The notes below the pieces were generated by a model. It ran no database searches, was not told where the DNA came from, and saw nothing but the letters and a program-made list of their open reading frames with translations. Source: Fen-549 sp050011315 (GTDB taxonomy: Bacteria > Actinomycetota > Thermoleophilia > Gaiellales > Gaiellaceae). From it: 64,000 nt of DNA. The stretch's first letter is position 1. Each line of letters begins with the position of its first letter. Where the stretch lies: assembly GCA_050011315.1 (NCBI GenBank), contig JBEKJI010000001.1, forward strand, positions 124,001 to 188,000, given 5' to 3'. A program made the translations under genes and the position numbers. Positions 9,471 through 17,197 of the stretch are shown in pieces.

Positions 9471-10109
9471 TTGGGCACCAAATCACAGAATCACTACGAG
9501 ATCCTCGGCCTCTGGCGCGACGCCAGCGAGGCGGAGATCCGTCGTGCCTACCGGCGTCTGGCAATGCTGAATCACCCGGATGTCAACTCCGACCCGGCCG
9601 CCGCCGAGCGCTTTCGCGCCATTCGGGACGCCTACGATGTTCTCTCGGATCCGGCTTCGCGTGCGCGCTTCGACGCCACTCTCGGCGCCGGTGTCAGGTC
9701 CGACGCCGATCGTGCCAGGGCCAATCGCGGCGCCGGCGTGCCGGGGGGATGGACGCCGCCCTGGGTACAGGACTGGAAAGCCGAGGCCTGGCTCAGGACG
9801 AACGTCAGGCCGGTACCCTGGAGCGTGCGCGCAATCGGAGCCGAGCTGCGTAGGTCCTGGAAAGTGCTCGCCGTGTTTTTCTCCTCGCTCGCGCTCATCG
9901 TCGTCGTTTGTGCGTTGCTCGACTGGGCGATCCCAGGTCTTGGCACGGCGGTGGTCGCCACCGCCTTCATGCTCCCGTTCTTCGCCTACGTTTTTCTCGT
10001 CTTTCGCGGGCTGCGAGAACCCGACGATGCTTTCGGCAGACGACGGCGCCGCAACCGCGCACGAGTGGACTGGACGGCGGACGCCGAGCAGGAACGCGGA
10101 CCGCGCTGA
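9471..10109 (+). CDS. membrane-anchored J-domain (DnaJ-like) protein
   Basis: TTG-start protein of 212 residues. Residues about 7-70 form a J domain with the diagnostic HPD (NHPDVNSDP) and the YDVLSDPASRARFD helix-IV motif. No Gly/Phe-rich region or zinc fingers follow, so this is a class III J protein. Two C-terminal membrane segments lie near residues 125-150 and 155-178, and the tail is Arg-rich. It probably recruits DnaK to the membrane; the client is unknown. Confidence 0.85.
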   Translation: MGTKSQNHYEILGLWRDASEAEIRRAYRRLAMLNHPDVNSDPAAAERFRAIRDAYDVLSDPASRARFDATLGAGVRSDADRARANRGAGVPGGWTPPWVQDWKAEAWLRTNVRPVPWSVRAIGAELRRSWKVLAVFFSSLALIVVVCALLDWAIPGLGTAVVATAFMLPFFAYVFLVFRGLREPDDAFGRRRRRNRARVDWTADAEQERGPR

Positions 10110-10200
10110 GAACCCTCAAACGAACGACTGCCTGTTCGGGATATTCCTCCGCGTTCTGAGATTTCGAAGCCAGGGACGATTCCGAGGCTATCCTGGCAAG

Positions 10201-10665
10201 GTGGCAAAGCAGCCGAACTACCGCTCGGGCAACGACTACGTCGTCGAGTTCCTCCACTATCGCTTCTCTTTCGGCAGCGGTGACTTCGAGGAGCGAGTGG
10301 TGGCCGCCGCCGTGCGGCTCGAGCTCGTGGCCGGGAACGACCTCGCGCCGGAGGAGACGGCCGATTTGGTCGAGCTCGTAGCCAGCCCGATAGGTCAGAT
10401 CTCCGAGCCCCGTAGTGAGCTCGGCCGCTACCTGGTCGAGCACTGGGAGACCGTCTCGCTGCTGAACGGCGAGTCGCTCGTCTACTGGCTGCGCAAGCTT
10501 GTGTTCCGCGGCGCCTGGCTCGACCATCGAGTCAAGCAAGGGCTACTCGAGATCGCCTGGGACGATGATCAGGCTGATTTCGGCTACCGCGATCTCGATG
10601 GCGATCGCACGCTGCTCGAGCTGGCCCCGGTACCGTCCTGGCACCGCCTCGGTTACGGCGGGTAG
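10201..10665 (+). CDS. hypothetical acidic protein
   Basis: GTG start giving 154 residues (MAKQPNYRSGNDYVVEFLHY). The product is soluble, acidic and rich in Trp/Tyr toward the C-terminus. The open frame continues upstream through the J-domain gene, but that part is a shadow. I chose GTG at 10201 because protein-like sequence begins there. The family is not recognised. It lies 91 bases after the J-domain gene in the same direction. Confidence 0.55.
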   Translation: MAKQPNYRSGNDYVVEFLHYRFSFGSGDFEERVVAAAVRLELVAGNDLAPEETADLVELVASPIGQISEPRSELGRYLVEHWETVSLLNGESLVYWLRKLVFRGAWLDHRVKQGLLEIAWDDDQADFGYRDLDGDRTLLELAPVPSWHRLGYGG

Positions 10666-10858
10666 CCACCAGGAGAGGGCGCCGAGCGAATGAAGATCCC
10701 TCGACTACATACGTAACGGCACTTCTTTCTACCGCCCGCCACCGAGCCACCCGCCCGCGGGGTCGTTGAAAAGTACCGTCTCCGCAAGGCGAGAAGCGCT
10801 CCTCGATGTGCCGGTCCTGTGCCGATTCAGGAACTTCGGGCTTTCGCTCCGACCGGAG

Positions 10859-11875
10859 CTAGAACAGACTCTTGTCTTCTACCGGAGCTGAAGCGCCGAT
10901 GTGCGCCAGCCCGGCCTTGGTGACGATCCGCCCGCGGCTCGTGCGCTGGATGAAGCCGAGCTTGAGTAGATAGGGCTCGTAGACGTCCTCGATCGTGTCG
11001 GGCTCCTCGCCGAGCGCGACCGCCAGCGTCGAGAGCCCGACCGGTCCTCCGTCGAAGCGCTCGACGATAGCGCGTAGAAGCTCGCGGTCGGTGTGCTCGA
11101 GCCCGACCTCGTCCACCTCGAGCAGTTTCAGCGCCTCGCGCGCGATCGCCATGGTGACCTCTCCCTGGTGACGCACCTCGGCCACGTCGCGGACGCGGCG
11201 CAGGATGCGATTGGCGATTCGAGGCGTGCCGCGCGAGCGGGCGGCGATCTCGGAGGCCGCCTCGGGCTCGATCTCGACTGCGAGGATTCGCGCCGAGCGG
11301 CGCACGATCGTGGCCAGGTCGTCCACGCAGTAATAGTCGAGACGGTAAGTCATGCCGAAGCGGTCGCGTAGCGGCGTCGTCAGGAGACCCGTGCGCGTGG
11401 TCGCGCCGACGAGGGTGAAGTGCGGCAGGTCGAGCGTGAGCGTTCGCGCCGCCGGCCCCTGGCCGACGACGATGTCGAGGCGGAAGTCCTCGAGCGCCGG
11501 GTAGAGGATCTCCTCGACCGCATGATTGAGGCGGTGTATCTCGTCGATGAAGAGGACGTCGCGCGCCTCGAGACTGGTCAGAATCGCCGCCATGTCGCCC
11601 TTGCGCTCGAGCGCCGGCCCCGCGACACAGCGGATGCCGACCCCGAGCTCGGCCTGCACGATGAAGGCGAGCGAGGTCTTGCCCAACCCGGGTGGACCGA
11701 CGAGGAGGACGTGGTCGAGCGCCTCCTCCCTCTTCTGCGCCGCCTGCAAGGAGATGTTCAGAGGCTCCTTGATCCGTTCCTGACCGACGAACTCGCCCAG
11801 GTTGCGCGGGCGTAAGGAGCGCTCGATTTCGTCGTCTTCGGGCTTGATCGTCGGTGCCAGGAAGGTCTCGCTCAT
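10859..11875 (-). CDS. ruvB: Holliday junction branch-migration ATPase RuvB
   Basis: AAA+ motor that drives branch migration with RuvA. Walker A is GPPGLGKTS (60-68), Walker B DVLFIDEIHRL near 110, sensor 1 in GATTRTG, arginine-finger region LRDRFG and a C-terminal winged helix (GFIQRTSRGR). Its 338 residues are the standard length. It is last in ruvC-ruvA-ruvB, nine bases after ruvA. Confidence 0.97.
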   Translation of the reverse strand: MSETFLAPTIKPEDDEIERSLRPRNLGEFVGQERIKEPLNISLQAAQKREEALDHVLLVGPPGLGKTSLAFIVQAELGVGIRCVAGPALERKGDMAAILTSLEARDVLFIDEIHRLNHAVEEILYPALEDFRLDIVVGQGPAARTLTLDLPHFTLVGATTRTGLLTTPLRDRFGMTYRLDYYCVDDLATIVRRSARILAVEIEPEAASEIAARSRGTPRIANRILRRVRDVAEVRHQGEVTMAIAREALKLLEVDEVGLEHTDRELLRAIVERFDGGPVGLSTLAVALGEEPDTIEDVYEPYLLKLGFIQRTSRGRIVTKAGLAHIGASAPVEDKSLF

Positions 11876-11884
11876 CTCACACCA

Positions 11885-12451
11885 CTAAGCCGCTCTGAGC
11901 GCCAGGCGCACGCGCTCCTCCGGCGGTAGCTCGGGATCAATCCGGGCCAGCGCCTGCTCGGCTTCGACGAGCGTGTAGCCGAGCTCGACCAGCGCTTCGC
12001 GCGCGACCAGATGCGCGTCGCCGCCGCCCGCCTCTCCGGCCGGTACCAGATCGCTCCCGGTCAGCTTCTCCTTCAGCTCGAGCACGACCCGCTGCGCCGT
12101 CTTCTTGCCGATGCCCGGAATGGCCTGGAAGCGCGCGGTGTCCTCGCGAACGATCGCACGCTTGAGCTCGGCCGGCGCCGAGCCGGAGACGATCGCCAGC
12201 GCCACCTTGGGCCCGATCCCCGAGACCGAGAGGAGCTGGATGAAGAGCTCGCGCTCCTCGGCGTCGGCGAAGCCGTAGAGGGAGAGCGCGTCCTCGCGCA
12301 CGTGCAGGTAGGTCTCGACTGTCATCTCGTCGCCGTCGGCCCTGGCCAGCGCGCGTGGGGTCGCGTGAACGAGATAGCCGACGCCGTTCACGTCGAGGAT
12401 CAGACCCTCCGTCCCACGTCCGGCCGGCCGGCCGCGCAGCCGCGCGATCAT
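11885..12451 (-). CDS. ruvA: Holliday junction-binding protein RuvA
   Basis: 188 residues. The N-terminal OB fold (LILDVNGVGYLVHA) binds four-way DNA junctions. Two helix-hairpin-helix motifs follow (LLSVSGIGPKVALAI and AIPGIGKKTAQRVVLELK), and a C-terminal RuvB-binding domain ends in EERVRLALRA. Its ATG overlaps the ruvC stop by four bases (ATGA), which indicates translational coupling. Confidence 0.96.
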   Translation of the reverse strand: MIARLRGRPAGRGTEGLILDVNGVGYLVHATPRALARADGDEMTVETYLHVREDALSLYGFADAEERELFIQLLSVSGIGPKVALAIVSGSAPAELKRAIVREDTARFQAIPGIGKKTAQRVVLELKEKLTGSDLVPAGEAGGGDAHLVAREALVELGYTLVEAEQALARIDPELPPEERVRLALRAA

Positions 12452-12936
12452 CCCGCCAGCCTCTCGAGCGGCGGCGCCAGCGCGTGGCAGATCGCCACCG
12501 CGAGCGCGTCGGCAGCGTGATCGGGAGTCGGGATCTCTTTGAGGTGCAGGATCGCCTTCACCATCCGCTGCATCTGCGCCTTGTCGGCGCGCCCGTAGCC
12601 GCAGGTTGCCTGCTTGACGTGCGCCGGTGCGTACTCGAAGCAGTCAACGCCGGCCAGCGCGGCGGCGACGAGCACGGCGCCGCGCGCCTGCCCGACAGAG
12701 AGCGCGATGCGGGCGTCGGCGCCGACGTAGGACTCTTCGAGCGCGACGGCATCGGGCTGCTCGCGGGCGATCAGCTCGCTCACCCCTTCGAAGAGAGTCC
12801 GCAAGCGCGCCTCCAACCGCTCCCCGGGCGACGTTCGCCACCAGCCGTGGCCGAGCGCCTGAAGGCGGTTTCCGTTTCTTTGGACGATTCCGTACCCGCA
12901 TGCAGCAGTACCAGGATCGATGCCGAGAACCTTCAC
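12448..12936 (-). CDS. ruvC: Holliday junction resolvase RuvC
   Basis: Endonuclease that resolves junctions processed by RuvAB. RNase-H-like fold with catalytic Asp7 in GIDPGT, the Glu in ALEESYVG and the C-terminal acidic motif DHAADALAVA. Its 162 residues are of normal length. It is first gene of the ruvCAB operon. In related genomes yebC normally lies directly upstream; here it is more than 3.5 kb away because of an insertion. Confidence 0.96.
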   Translation of the reverse strand: MKVLGIDPGTAACGYGIVQRNGNRLQALGHGWWRTSPGERLEARLRTLFEGVSELIAREQPDAVALEESYVGADARIALSVGQARGAVLVAAALAGVDCFEYAPAHVKQATCGYGRADKAQMQRMVKAILHLKEIPTPDHAADALAVAICHALAPPLERLAG

Positions 12937-13285
12937 GACGAGACTGTAGGTGGCGAGTCGGACGGCGGTTCCGCGGCGCCCGGACCGACGCCAGAGCGAC
13001 GTTCGTCAGATCGACGGTCTGATCGTCTGCAGGAATGCTGAAAGCGGAAGAGAGGCTCAAACATGAAGAGAGGGCGGGTCTAGACACCCCCCAGCGTCCG
13101 GACCCGCCCCATACCCGCAAGCGCTGCACTAACCGTAGTACAAGTCGCAAGCTCGCGCACGCTCAGCTGCTTCCGCTCGGTGCGAATCAACGGAACCCAG
13201 AACGTGAGTATCACCCTCTACTTGCTCTGTTGCCCGTACTAACCGGAGCCAGGTCGCCCTCCGCACCGGCGCCGAAGTAGCGCCG
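12937..13285. other. gap between ruvC and the DUF922 gene
   Basis: About 349 bases with no supported gene. It must contain the ruvCAB promoter and the end of the DUF922 transcript. The only structured element I see is the hairpin at 13072-13109. Confidence 0.45.
13072..13109. terminator. hairpin upstream of ruvC
   Basis: Nine-base perfect stem GGGCGGGTC/GACCCGCCC with a 20-base loop and no T tract. It could end the minus-strand transcript of the DUF922 gene or be a leader structure of ruvC. Confidence 0.4.
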
Positions 13286-13891
13286 CTAGGGGAAGCGTGC
13301 GCCCTGGCTGGCGCCGTGGTTCGTTCTGGCGTCGTAGGCCGCCTCGACCTTGTTCGCCTGCTCAACACCGTCGGCACCCACCTGGTCGGCCGCCGCCTCG
13401 AGTCTCCGGCAGGAGCTCCGCGGCGCCAGCGAGCGAATGCTCTGGAGCATCTTGCGGCCCATCTCGGCCGCAATCGCGCCGTGCCCGTTCTCGTGCTTGT
13501 GAAGCGCCTTCAGGTAGCGCTGCCATTTCCGCTGTAGCTGCGCGGATGCACTGCGCGGCGGCGCCCAGCGCGGGTAGGTGTACTTGAGCTCGACCAGCAC
13601 CTTGGCGCTCGTGATCCGGCACTTACCGGCACGGACGCGGTCGTGGTACCACCAGGAGAAGGTCCAGTTCGCGAACGCGTCGTAGCGCTTGCCCGTGAAG
13701 TAGTCGAGCGGCCCGCGCCGGTTCATCTGGGAGCGCAAATCGGAAGCCGTCCGTCCCGTGATCCGGTAGTAGACCGCGCGGGTGCTGACGGTGAGGCCGG
13801 GCTGTGGGTGGGTAATCGACGATTGCACACGAGCGGGCGCCGTACCGGCGAGTAACAGCAGAAGTAAGAGTGAGAAGAGAAACGCGCGCAC
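13286..13891 (-). CDS. secreted DUF922-type putative zinc metalloprotease
   Basis: The GTG at about 13891 is taken as start because it directly precedes a strong signal peptide (FLFSLLLLLLLAG...APA); the frame is open further, to a GTG at 13963. The mature part has a metalloprotease-like HENGH motif (HExxH type) near mid-protein, after the RKWQRYLKALHKH helix, as in the DUF922 family of predicted secreted zinc proteases. Several Cys residues may form disulfides. It is divergent from the first collagen-like gene, and the two 5' regions overlap. Confidence 0.7.
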   Translation of the reverse strand: MRAFLFSLLLLLLLAGTAPARVQSSITHPQPGLTVSTRAVYYRITGRTASDLRSQMNRRGPLDYFTGKRYDAFANWTFSWWYHDRVRAGKCRITSAKVLVELKYTYPRWAPPRSASAQLQRKWQRYLKALHKHENGHGAIAAEMGRKMLQSIRSLAPRSSCRRLEAAADQVGADGVEQANKVEAAYDARTNHGASQGARFP

Positions 13892-13944
13892 GGTTTCTCC
13901 GATCGTAGTCGGCCCCGGCGCCCCTTCTTTCATCGGCCCGGCCA

Positions 13945-13973
13945 TTGACAGAGCCAGTCCCACTAGTCAGCAT
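13945..13973 (+). promoter_or_regulatory. predicted promoter of first collagen-like gene
   Basis: TTGACA at 13945-13950, a 17-base spacer and CAGCAT at 13968-13973, with the ATG 34 bases further on. The same boxes, spacer and distance recur before the second collagen-like gene. This promoter lies inside the 5' end of the divergent DUF922 frame. Confidence 0.55.
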
Positions 13974-14007
13974 CGCGGTACTGCATCCGAACGAAAGAAG
14001 GCGTTAC

Positions 14008-14622
14008 ATGCGCAAACTCTTCAAGAAGCCTTCGCCGGCGACGGTGATCGCCTGCCTGGCGCTGTTCGTGGCGTCGACGGGAACGAGCATTGCCGCGAGC
14101 CACTACCTGATCACTTCGACCAAGCAGATCAAGCCGAGCGTGCTCAAACAGCTCAAGGGTGCCAAGGGACCGAAGGGATCGACCGGAGCGACCGGAGCGG
14201 CCGGAGCGGCCGGAGCGGCCGGAGCTACCGGAGCGACGGGACCCAGCGACGCCTGGGAGGCGGCATCGACGGGGGAGCACGTGATCGGAGCTGGGGTGGG
14301 TTATACGATCTCCGTGACAGTGCCGGCCGGCAGCTATGACATCAGCGGCACGGCGGACTTAGTGAACCGGGACGCAGCGAATGCTGCGGGGATGTACTGC
14401 ATCCTGTACGTGGACACCACGAATGTCGACGACGTATGGACGGAAGCTCCCGTAAACAGCGCGGGCCCCATAGGGGCCGGTGTAGCGTCGGCCGCCCTGC
14501 ACGCAAGCAATACAACCACTACGGGCGCAACGTTCTCGCTCAACTGCAGCGGGTACAGCAGTACGAATGAGACTGTGCGAGCTATGACGCTTAGCGCGAT
14601 CAAGGTCGGGACGCTCCACTGA
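14008..14622 (+). CDS. secreted collagen-like repeat protein 1
   Basis: The start at 14008 is set by GAAAGAAGG seven bases upstream, ahead of the leader. The 204-residue product has a signal/anchor segment (VIACLALFVASTGTSIAA), a short conserved stretch ending LKQLKGAKGPKG, about ten Gly-X-Y triplets (GAT/GAA type) and a roughly 115-residue Thr/Ala-rich beta-type C-terminal domain with two Cys. Very small collagen-like exported proteins with this leader are common in Thermoleophilia (family recollection). The C-terminal domain differs from those of the next two copies. Function is unknown; a surface or trimerising role is plausible. Confidence 0.75.
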   Translation: MRKLFKKPSPATVIACLALFVASTGTSIAASHYLITSTKQIKPSVLKQLKGAKGPKGSTGATGAAGAAGAAGATGATGPSDAWEAASTGEHVIGAGVGYTISVTVPAGSYDISGTADLVNRDAANAAGMYCILYVDTTNVDDVWTEAPVNSAGPIGAGVASAALHASNTTTTGATFSLNCSGYSSTNETVRAMTLSAIKVGTLH

Positions 14623-14652
14623 TGATCGTGCCGTAAAACTGCGTCGTCGATC

Positions 14653-14684
14653 TGCCGGGCTCGCGGCTGCAGGCGAGCCCGGCA
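14653..14684. terminator. terminator hairpin after collagen-like gene 1
   Basis: Twelve-base perfect stem TGCCGGGCTCGC/GCGAGCCCGGCA with an eight-base loop, 30 bases after the stop codon. There is no T tract, as is common in actinobacterial terminators. Confidence 0.7.
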
Positions 14685-14730
14685 CACGGAGAAGGCGCCG
14701 AGGCGCCGATCTTCCTCAGCGAGTCGACTC

Positions 14731-14880
14731 CTAGGAAGCGACAGCCTCGAGCAACTGCTCGGGGATGTCGAAGTTGGCGAAGACCTCCTGCACGTCGTCG
14801 AGCTCCTCGAGCGCCTCGACCAGCCTGATCACGGTGCGAGCCGCCGACTCGTCCATGAGCTCGACGGTCGTCTTCGGCAG
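14731..14880 (-). pseudogene. detached copy of the yebC 3' end (copy A)
   Basis: On the minus strand this encodes the last 49 or so residues of YebC, with only a few changes from the intact gene (Met for Ser, Ser for Ala, Leu for Ile), up to its stop at 14731. Nothing YebC-like is upstream; homology ends where the promoter region of collagen-like gene 2 begins. It lies 108 bases after collagen-like gene 1, close to the spacing of the real yebC from gene 3 (126 bases). Confidence 0.85.
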
Positions 14881-14898
14881 TATCGCCGGCCTCGGCCG

Positions 14899-14927
14899 TT
14901 GACAGAGACCGTCCCGCTCGTCAGCAT
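14899..14927 (+). promoter_or_regulatory. predicted promoter of second collagen-like gene
   Basis: TTGACA at 14899-14904, a 17-base spacer and CAGCAT at 14922-14927, again 34 bases before the ATG. The flanking sequence is clearly homologous to the promoter at 13945, so it was duplicated with the gene. Confidence 0.55.
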
Positions 14928-14961
14928 CCTCGCTAGGAATCCCGAGCGAAAGAAGGCGTAC

Positions 14962-15516
14962 ATGCACACACCTCTCAAGAAGCCCTCGCCGGCGATGATC
15001 GTCGCTTGCCTGGCGCTGTTCGTGGCGTCGACGGGAACGAGCATTGCCGCGAGCCACTACCTGATCACCTCGACCAAGCAGATCAAGCCGAGCGTGCTCA
15101 AACAGCTCAAGGGCGCCAAGGGACCGAAGGGAGCGGCCGGCGCGGCCGGAGCGACCGGAGCCACCGGAGCGGCCGGCGCGGCCGGAGCGACCGGAGCCAC
15201 CGGAGCGGCCGGAGCCACCGGCGCGGCCGGCGCGGCCGGAGCGACTCACGTCGTCAAGCGCTACGCCACGGGCCCGACGGATCCGACCTTGTCGGGCGCC
15301 ACTGCATCCTGCAACGCAGGCGAGGTCGCGACCGGCGGCGGCACGGATTACAACTCCGCCAGCGAAGATGCAGAACCGGTCGTAACGTTCAGCGCCCCCG
15401 CACCCTACGCCGTAAATAACAACACCCCTACCGGTTGGTTCGGCGCCGTCAGGAACATGAACAGTCCCACCGGCACCGTCCAAGCTCTGGTCTGGGTCAT
15501 CTGCGCTTCGCCCTAG
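14962..15516 (+). CDS. secreted collagen-like repeat protein 2 (chimeric)
   Basis: 184 residues, with start fixed by GAAAGAAGG six bases before ATG. The leader and pre-repeat region are almost identical to protein 1 (CLALFVASTGTSIAAS, TSTKQIKPSVLKQLKG). About 15 Gly-X-Y triplets follow, made of GAA and GAT. The C-terminal domain instead resembles protein 3: a Cys-containing NAGEVATGGG motif, PTGWFGAVRNMN and the terminal ICASP. It therefore looks like a recombinant of the neighbouring genes. Predicted exported; function unknown. Confidence 0.75.
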   Translation: MHTPLKKPSPAMIVACLALFVASTGTSIAASHYLITSTKQIKPSVLKQLKGAKGPKGAAGAAGATGATGAAGAAGATGATGAAGATGAAGAAGATHVVKRYATGPTDPTLSGATASCNAGEVATGGGTDYNSASEDAEPVVTFSAPAPYAVNNNTPTGWFGAVRNMNSPTGTVQALVWVICASP

Positions 15517-15542
15517 GCGCCTACCGGAGCAACCATTCTAAA

Positions 15543-15588
15543 CGGCGCCCTCTTCGGAACACCTCGCCGTTTACTGGAGAGGGCGCCG
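15543..15588. terminator. terminator hairpin after collagen-like gene 2
   Basis: Eleven-base perfect stem CGGCGCCCTCT/AGAGGGCGCCG around a 24-base loop, starting 26 bases after the stop. Confidence 0.65.
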
Positions 15589-15614
15589 GAACACCGGTTT
15601 TCCCGGGCGGCCCG

Positions 15615-15730
15615 TTACGAGGCGACGGCCTCGAGGATCTGCTCGAGGACGTCGAAATTGGCGAAGACCTCCTGCACGTCGTCGAGCTCCTCGAGCGCCT
15701 CGACCAGCTTGACGAGCGCGACCTTCCCTG
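15615..15730 (-). pseudogene. detached copy of the yebC 3' end (copy B, diverged)
   Basis: The minus strand from about 15716 to a TAA at 15615 reads LVKLVEALEELDDVQEVFAN followed by a diverged YebC C-terminus. The matching part is shorter than copy A, about 33 codons, with more substitutions. It stands 98 bases after collagen-like gene 2. No start or upstream YebC sequence exists, so it is a relic rather than a gene. Confidence 0.75.
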
Positions 15731-15760
15731 CAACCTTGGTGGTACCGCAATCAAGAGGGG

Positions 15761-16315
15761 ATGAGGACTATGTATCGGCTGGTTCGAAAGCCGTCGCCGG
15801 CGCTGGTTGTCGCCTGCCTGGCGCTGTTCGTCGCGCTCACCGGAACGAGCGTCGCCGTCGTCAACGCGCTGCCGAAAAACAGCGTCGGCACCAAGCAGTT
15901 GAAGAATAACGCCGTCGTCTCGAGCAAGGTCAAGAACGGCTCGCTCAAGGCGCTGGACTTCGCCTCGGGGCAGTTACCGAAGGGAGAAAAGGGAGACACC
16001 GGAGCGACCGGAGCAAGTGGAGCAAACGGCGCGACCGGAGCAAGTGGAGCAAACGGCGCGACCAACGTTGTCGTTCGTAGTCAGAGCGGCTCCGCCGGTG
16101 TCTGGTCGTTCGCAACCGCGCAATGCCTCGCCGGAGAGCGCGCTACCGGCGGCGGCGGCTATTTCGCAAACCCTGGGATTGGTTCTATTCCGGCGCTCGT
16201 AAACAGTAGTCCGAATCCATCCACTGGTACTCCCACTGGGTGGTTCGCGGCAGTTGAGAATCTGGGCTCCGGATCCGTTCAAGCCACAGCCTACGTCGTC
16301 TGTGCTTCTCCCTAG
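15761..16315 (+). CDS. secreted collagen-like repeat protein 3
   Basis: 184 residues. ATG at 15761, with a second ATG nine bases on that has GAGG at a better distance. The signal segment is VVACLALFVALTGTSVAV, and a linker holds the NSVGTKQLKNNAVVSSKVKNG type motif widespread in Thermoleophilia exported proteins. About nine Gly-X-Y triplets follow (GEK, GDT, GAT, GAS, GAN), then a C-terminal domain with Cys in CLAGERATGGGG and a VVCASP end. It is convergent with yebC. Function unknown. Confidence 0.75.
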   Translation: MRTMYRLVRKPSPALVVACLALFVALTGTSVAVVNALPKNSVGTKQLKNNAVVSSKVKNGSLKALDFASGQLPKGEKGDTGATGASGANGATGASGANGATNVVVRSQSGSAGVWSFATAQCLAGERATGGGGYFANPGIGSIPALVNSSPNPSTGTPTGWFAAVENLGSGSVQATAYVVCASP

Positions 16316-16360
16316 GCGGTCACTTGAGCAGATCCTGACGCCAGCTTGCATTCTCCTCCG

Positions 16361-16413
16361 GTGCCCTCCTTGGAGTGGCGGTCGGCGACGGCCGCCGGCT
16401 TCCAAGAGGGCAC
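16361..16413. terminator. bidirectional terminator between collagen-like gene 3 and yebC
   Basis: Inverted repeat GTGCCCTCCTTGGA/TCCAAGAGGGCAC (one bulged base) enclosing a second GC-rich stem. It lies between convergent stop codons and can serve both strands. Confidence 0.6.
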
Positions 16414-16441
16414 GGACGAGCTACCTCCCTAAGAAGTACAT

Positions 16442-17197
16442 CTAGGACGCTACCGCTTCTAGGATCTGCTCGGGGATGTCGAAGTTGGCGAAGACCTCCT
16501 GTACGTCGTCGAGCTCCTCGAGCGCCTCGACCAGCCTGATCACGGTGCGAGCCGCCGCTTCGTCCGAAAGCTCGACGGTCGTTTTCGGCAGCATCGTCAG
16601 CTCGGCCGACTCGACCTGGAAGCCGGCCGCCTCGATCGCCTCGCGCAGGCCGCGTAGCGCCTCTGGCGCGCTTGTGACCTCGAAGCTGGAGCCGTCGCCG
16701 GAGACGTCGTCCGCCCCACCCTCGGCCGCCGCCAGCATCAGGATGTCCTCGTCCACTCCGCCGGCCGGCACGAGCACGACTCCACGCCGCTCGAACATCC
16801 ACGCGACCGAGCCGCCCGAGCCGAGGTTGCCGCCGTGCTTGGAGAAGGTGTGGCGCACATCGGAGGCGGTGCGGTTGCGGTTGTCGGTCAGGGCTTCGAC
16901 GATGATCGCCACGCCGCCTGCTCCGTAGCCCTCGTAAATGACGATCTCGAAGGCCTGCCCGCCGGCGCCCTCGCCCGCTCCCTTGGCGATCGCGCGCTCG
17001 ATGTTGTCCTTCGGCATCGAGTAGGAGCGCGCCTTCTCGACTGCGTTCTGGAGCGCGAGATTGGCGTCGGGGTCGCCGCCGCCCTCCTTGGCCGCGACGG
17101 TGATCGCGCGCGAGAGCTTGGAGAAGAGCTTGCCGCGCTTGGCGTCGGCGGCGCCCTTCTTGTGCTTGATCGAAGACCACTTGCTATGACCGGACAC
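16442..17197 (-). CDS. yebC: YebC/TACO1-family regulator
   Basis: 251 residues from GTG 17197, with GGGAGG six bases upstream; the frame is open further but is not family-like. Hallmarks are the N-terminal SGHSKWSSIKHKKGAADAKR, the MPKDNIERAI segment, the YEGYG loop and the C-terminal LVEALEELDDVQEVFANFD. Family members act as transcriptional regulators or as translation factors easing ribosome stalling at proline stretches. It overlaps pdxT by 14 bases, so the two are probably co-transcribed. Its 3' end has been copied twice into the neighbouring region. Confidence 0.93.
   Translation of the reverse strand: MSGHSKWSSIKHKKGAADAKRGKLFSKLSRAITVAAKEGGGDPDANLALQNAVEKARSYSMPKDNIERAIAKGAGEGAGGQAFEIVIYEGYGAGGVAIIVEALTDNRNRTASDVRHTFSKHGGNLGSGGSVAWMFERRGVVLVPAGGVDEDILMLAAAEGGADDVSGDGSSFEVTSAPEALRGLREAIEAAGFQVESAELTMLPKTTVELSDEAAARTVIRLVEALEELDDVQEVFANFDIPEQILEAVAS

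Noticed and set aside
9580..10200. Upstream part of the long frame leading into the 10201 gene
   Set aside because: Overlaps the J-domain gene in another frame and is Pro/Ser/Arg-rich; only the part from GTG 10201 looks like protein.
14185..15260. Short GC-rich repeats in the collagen-like genes as a CRISPR or minisatellite array
   Set aside because: The repeats are in-frame GGAGCGGCC-type codons for Gly-X-Y triplets; there are no spacers and no cas genes.
14881..15483. Minus-strand frame joined to yebC tail copy A as a functional gene
   Set aside because: The upstream part is the reverse of the collagen-like gene 2 coding sequence; only the last 49 or so codons are YebC-like and no suitable start exists.
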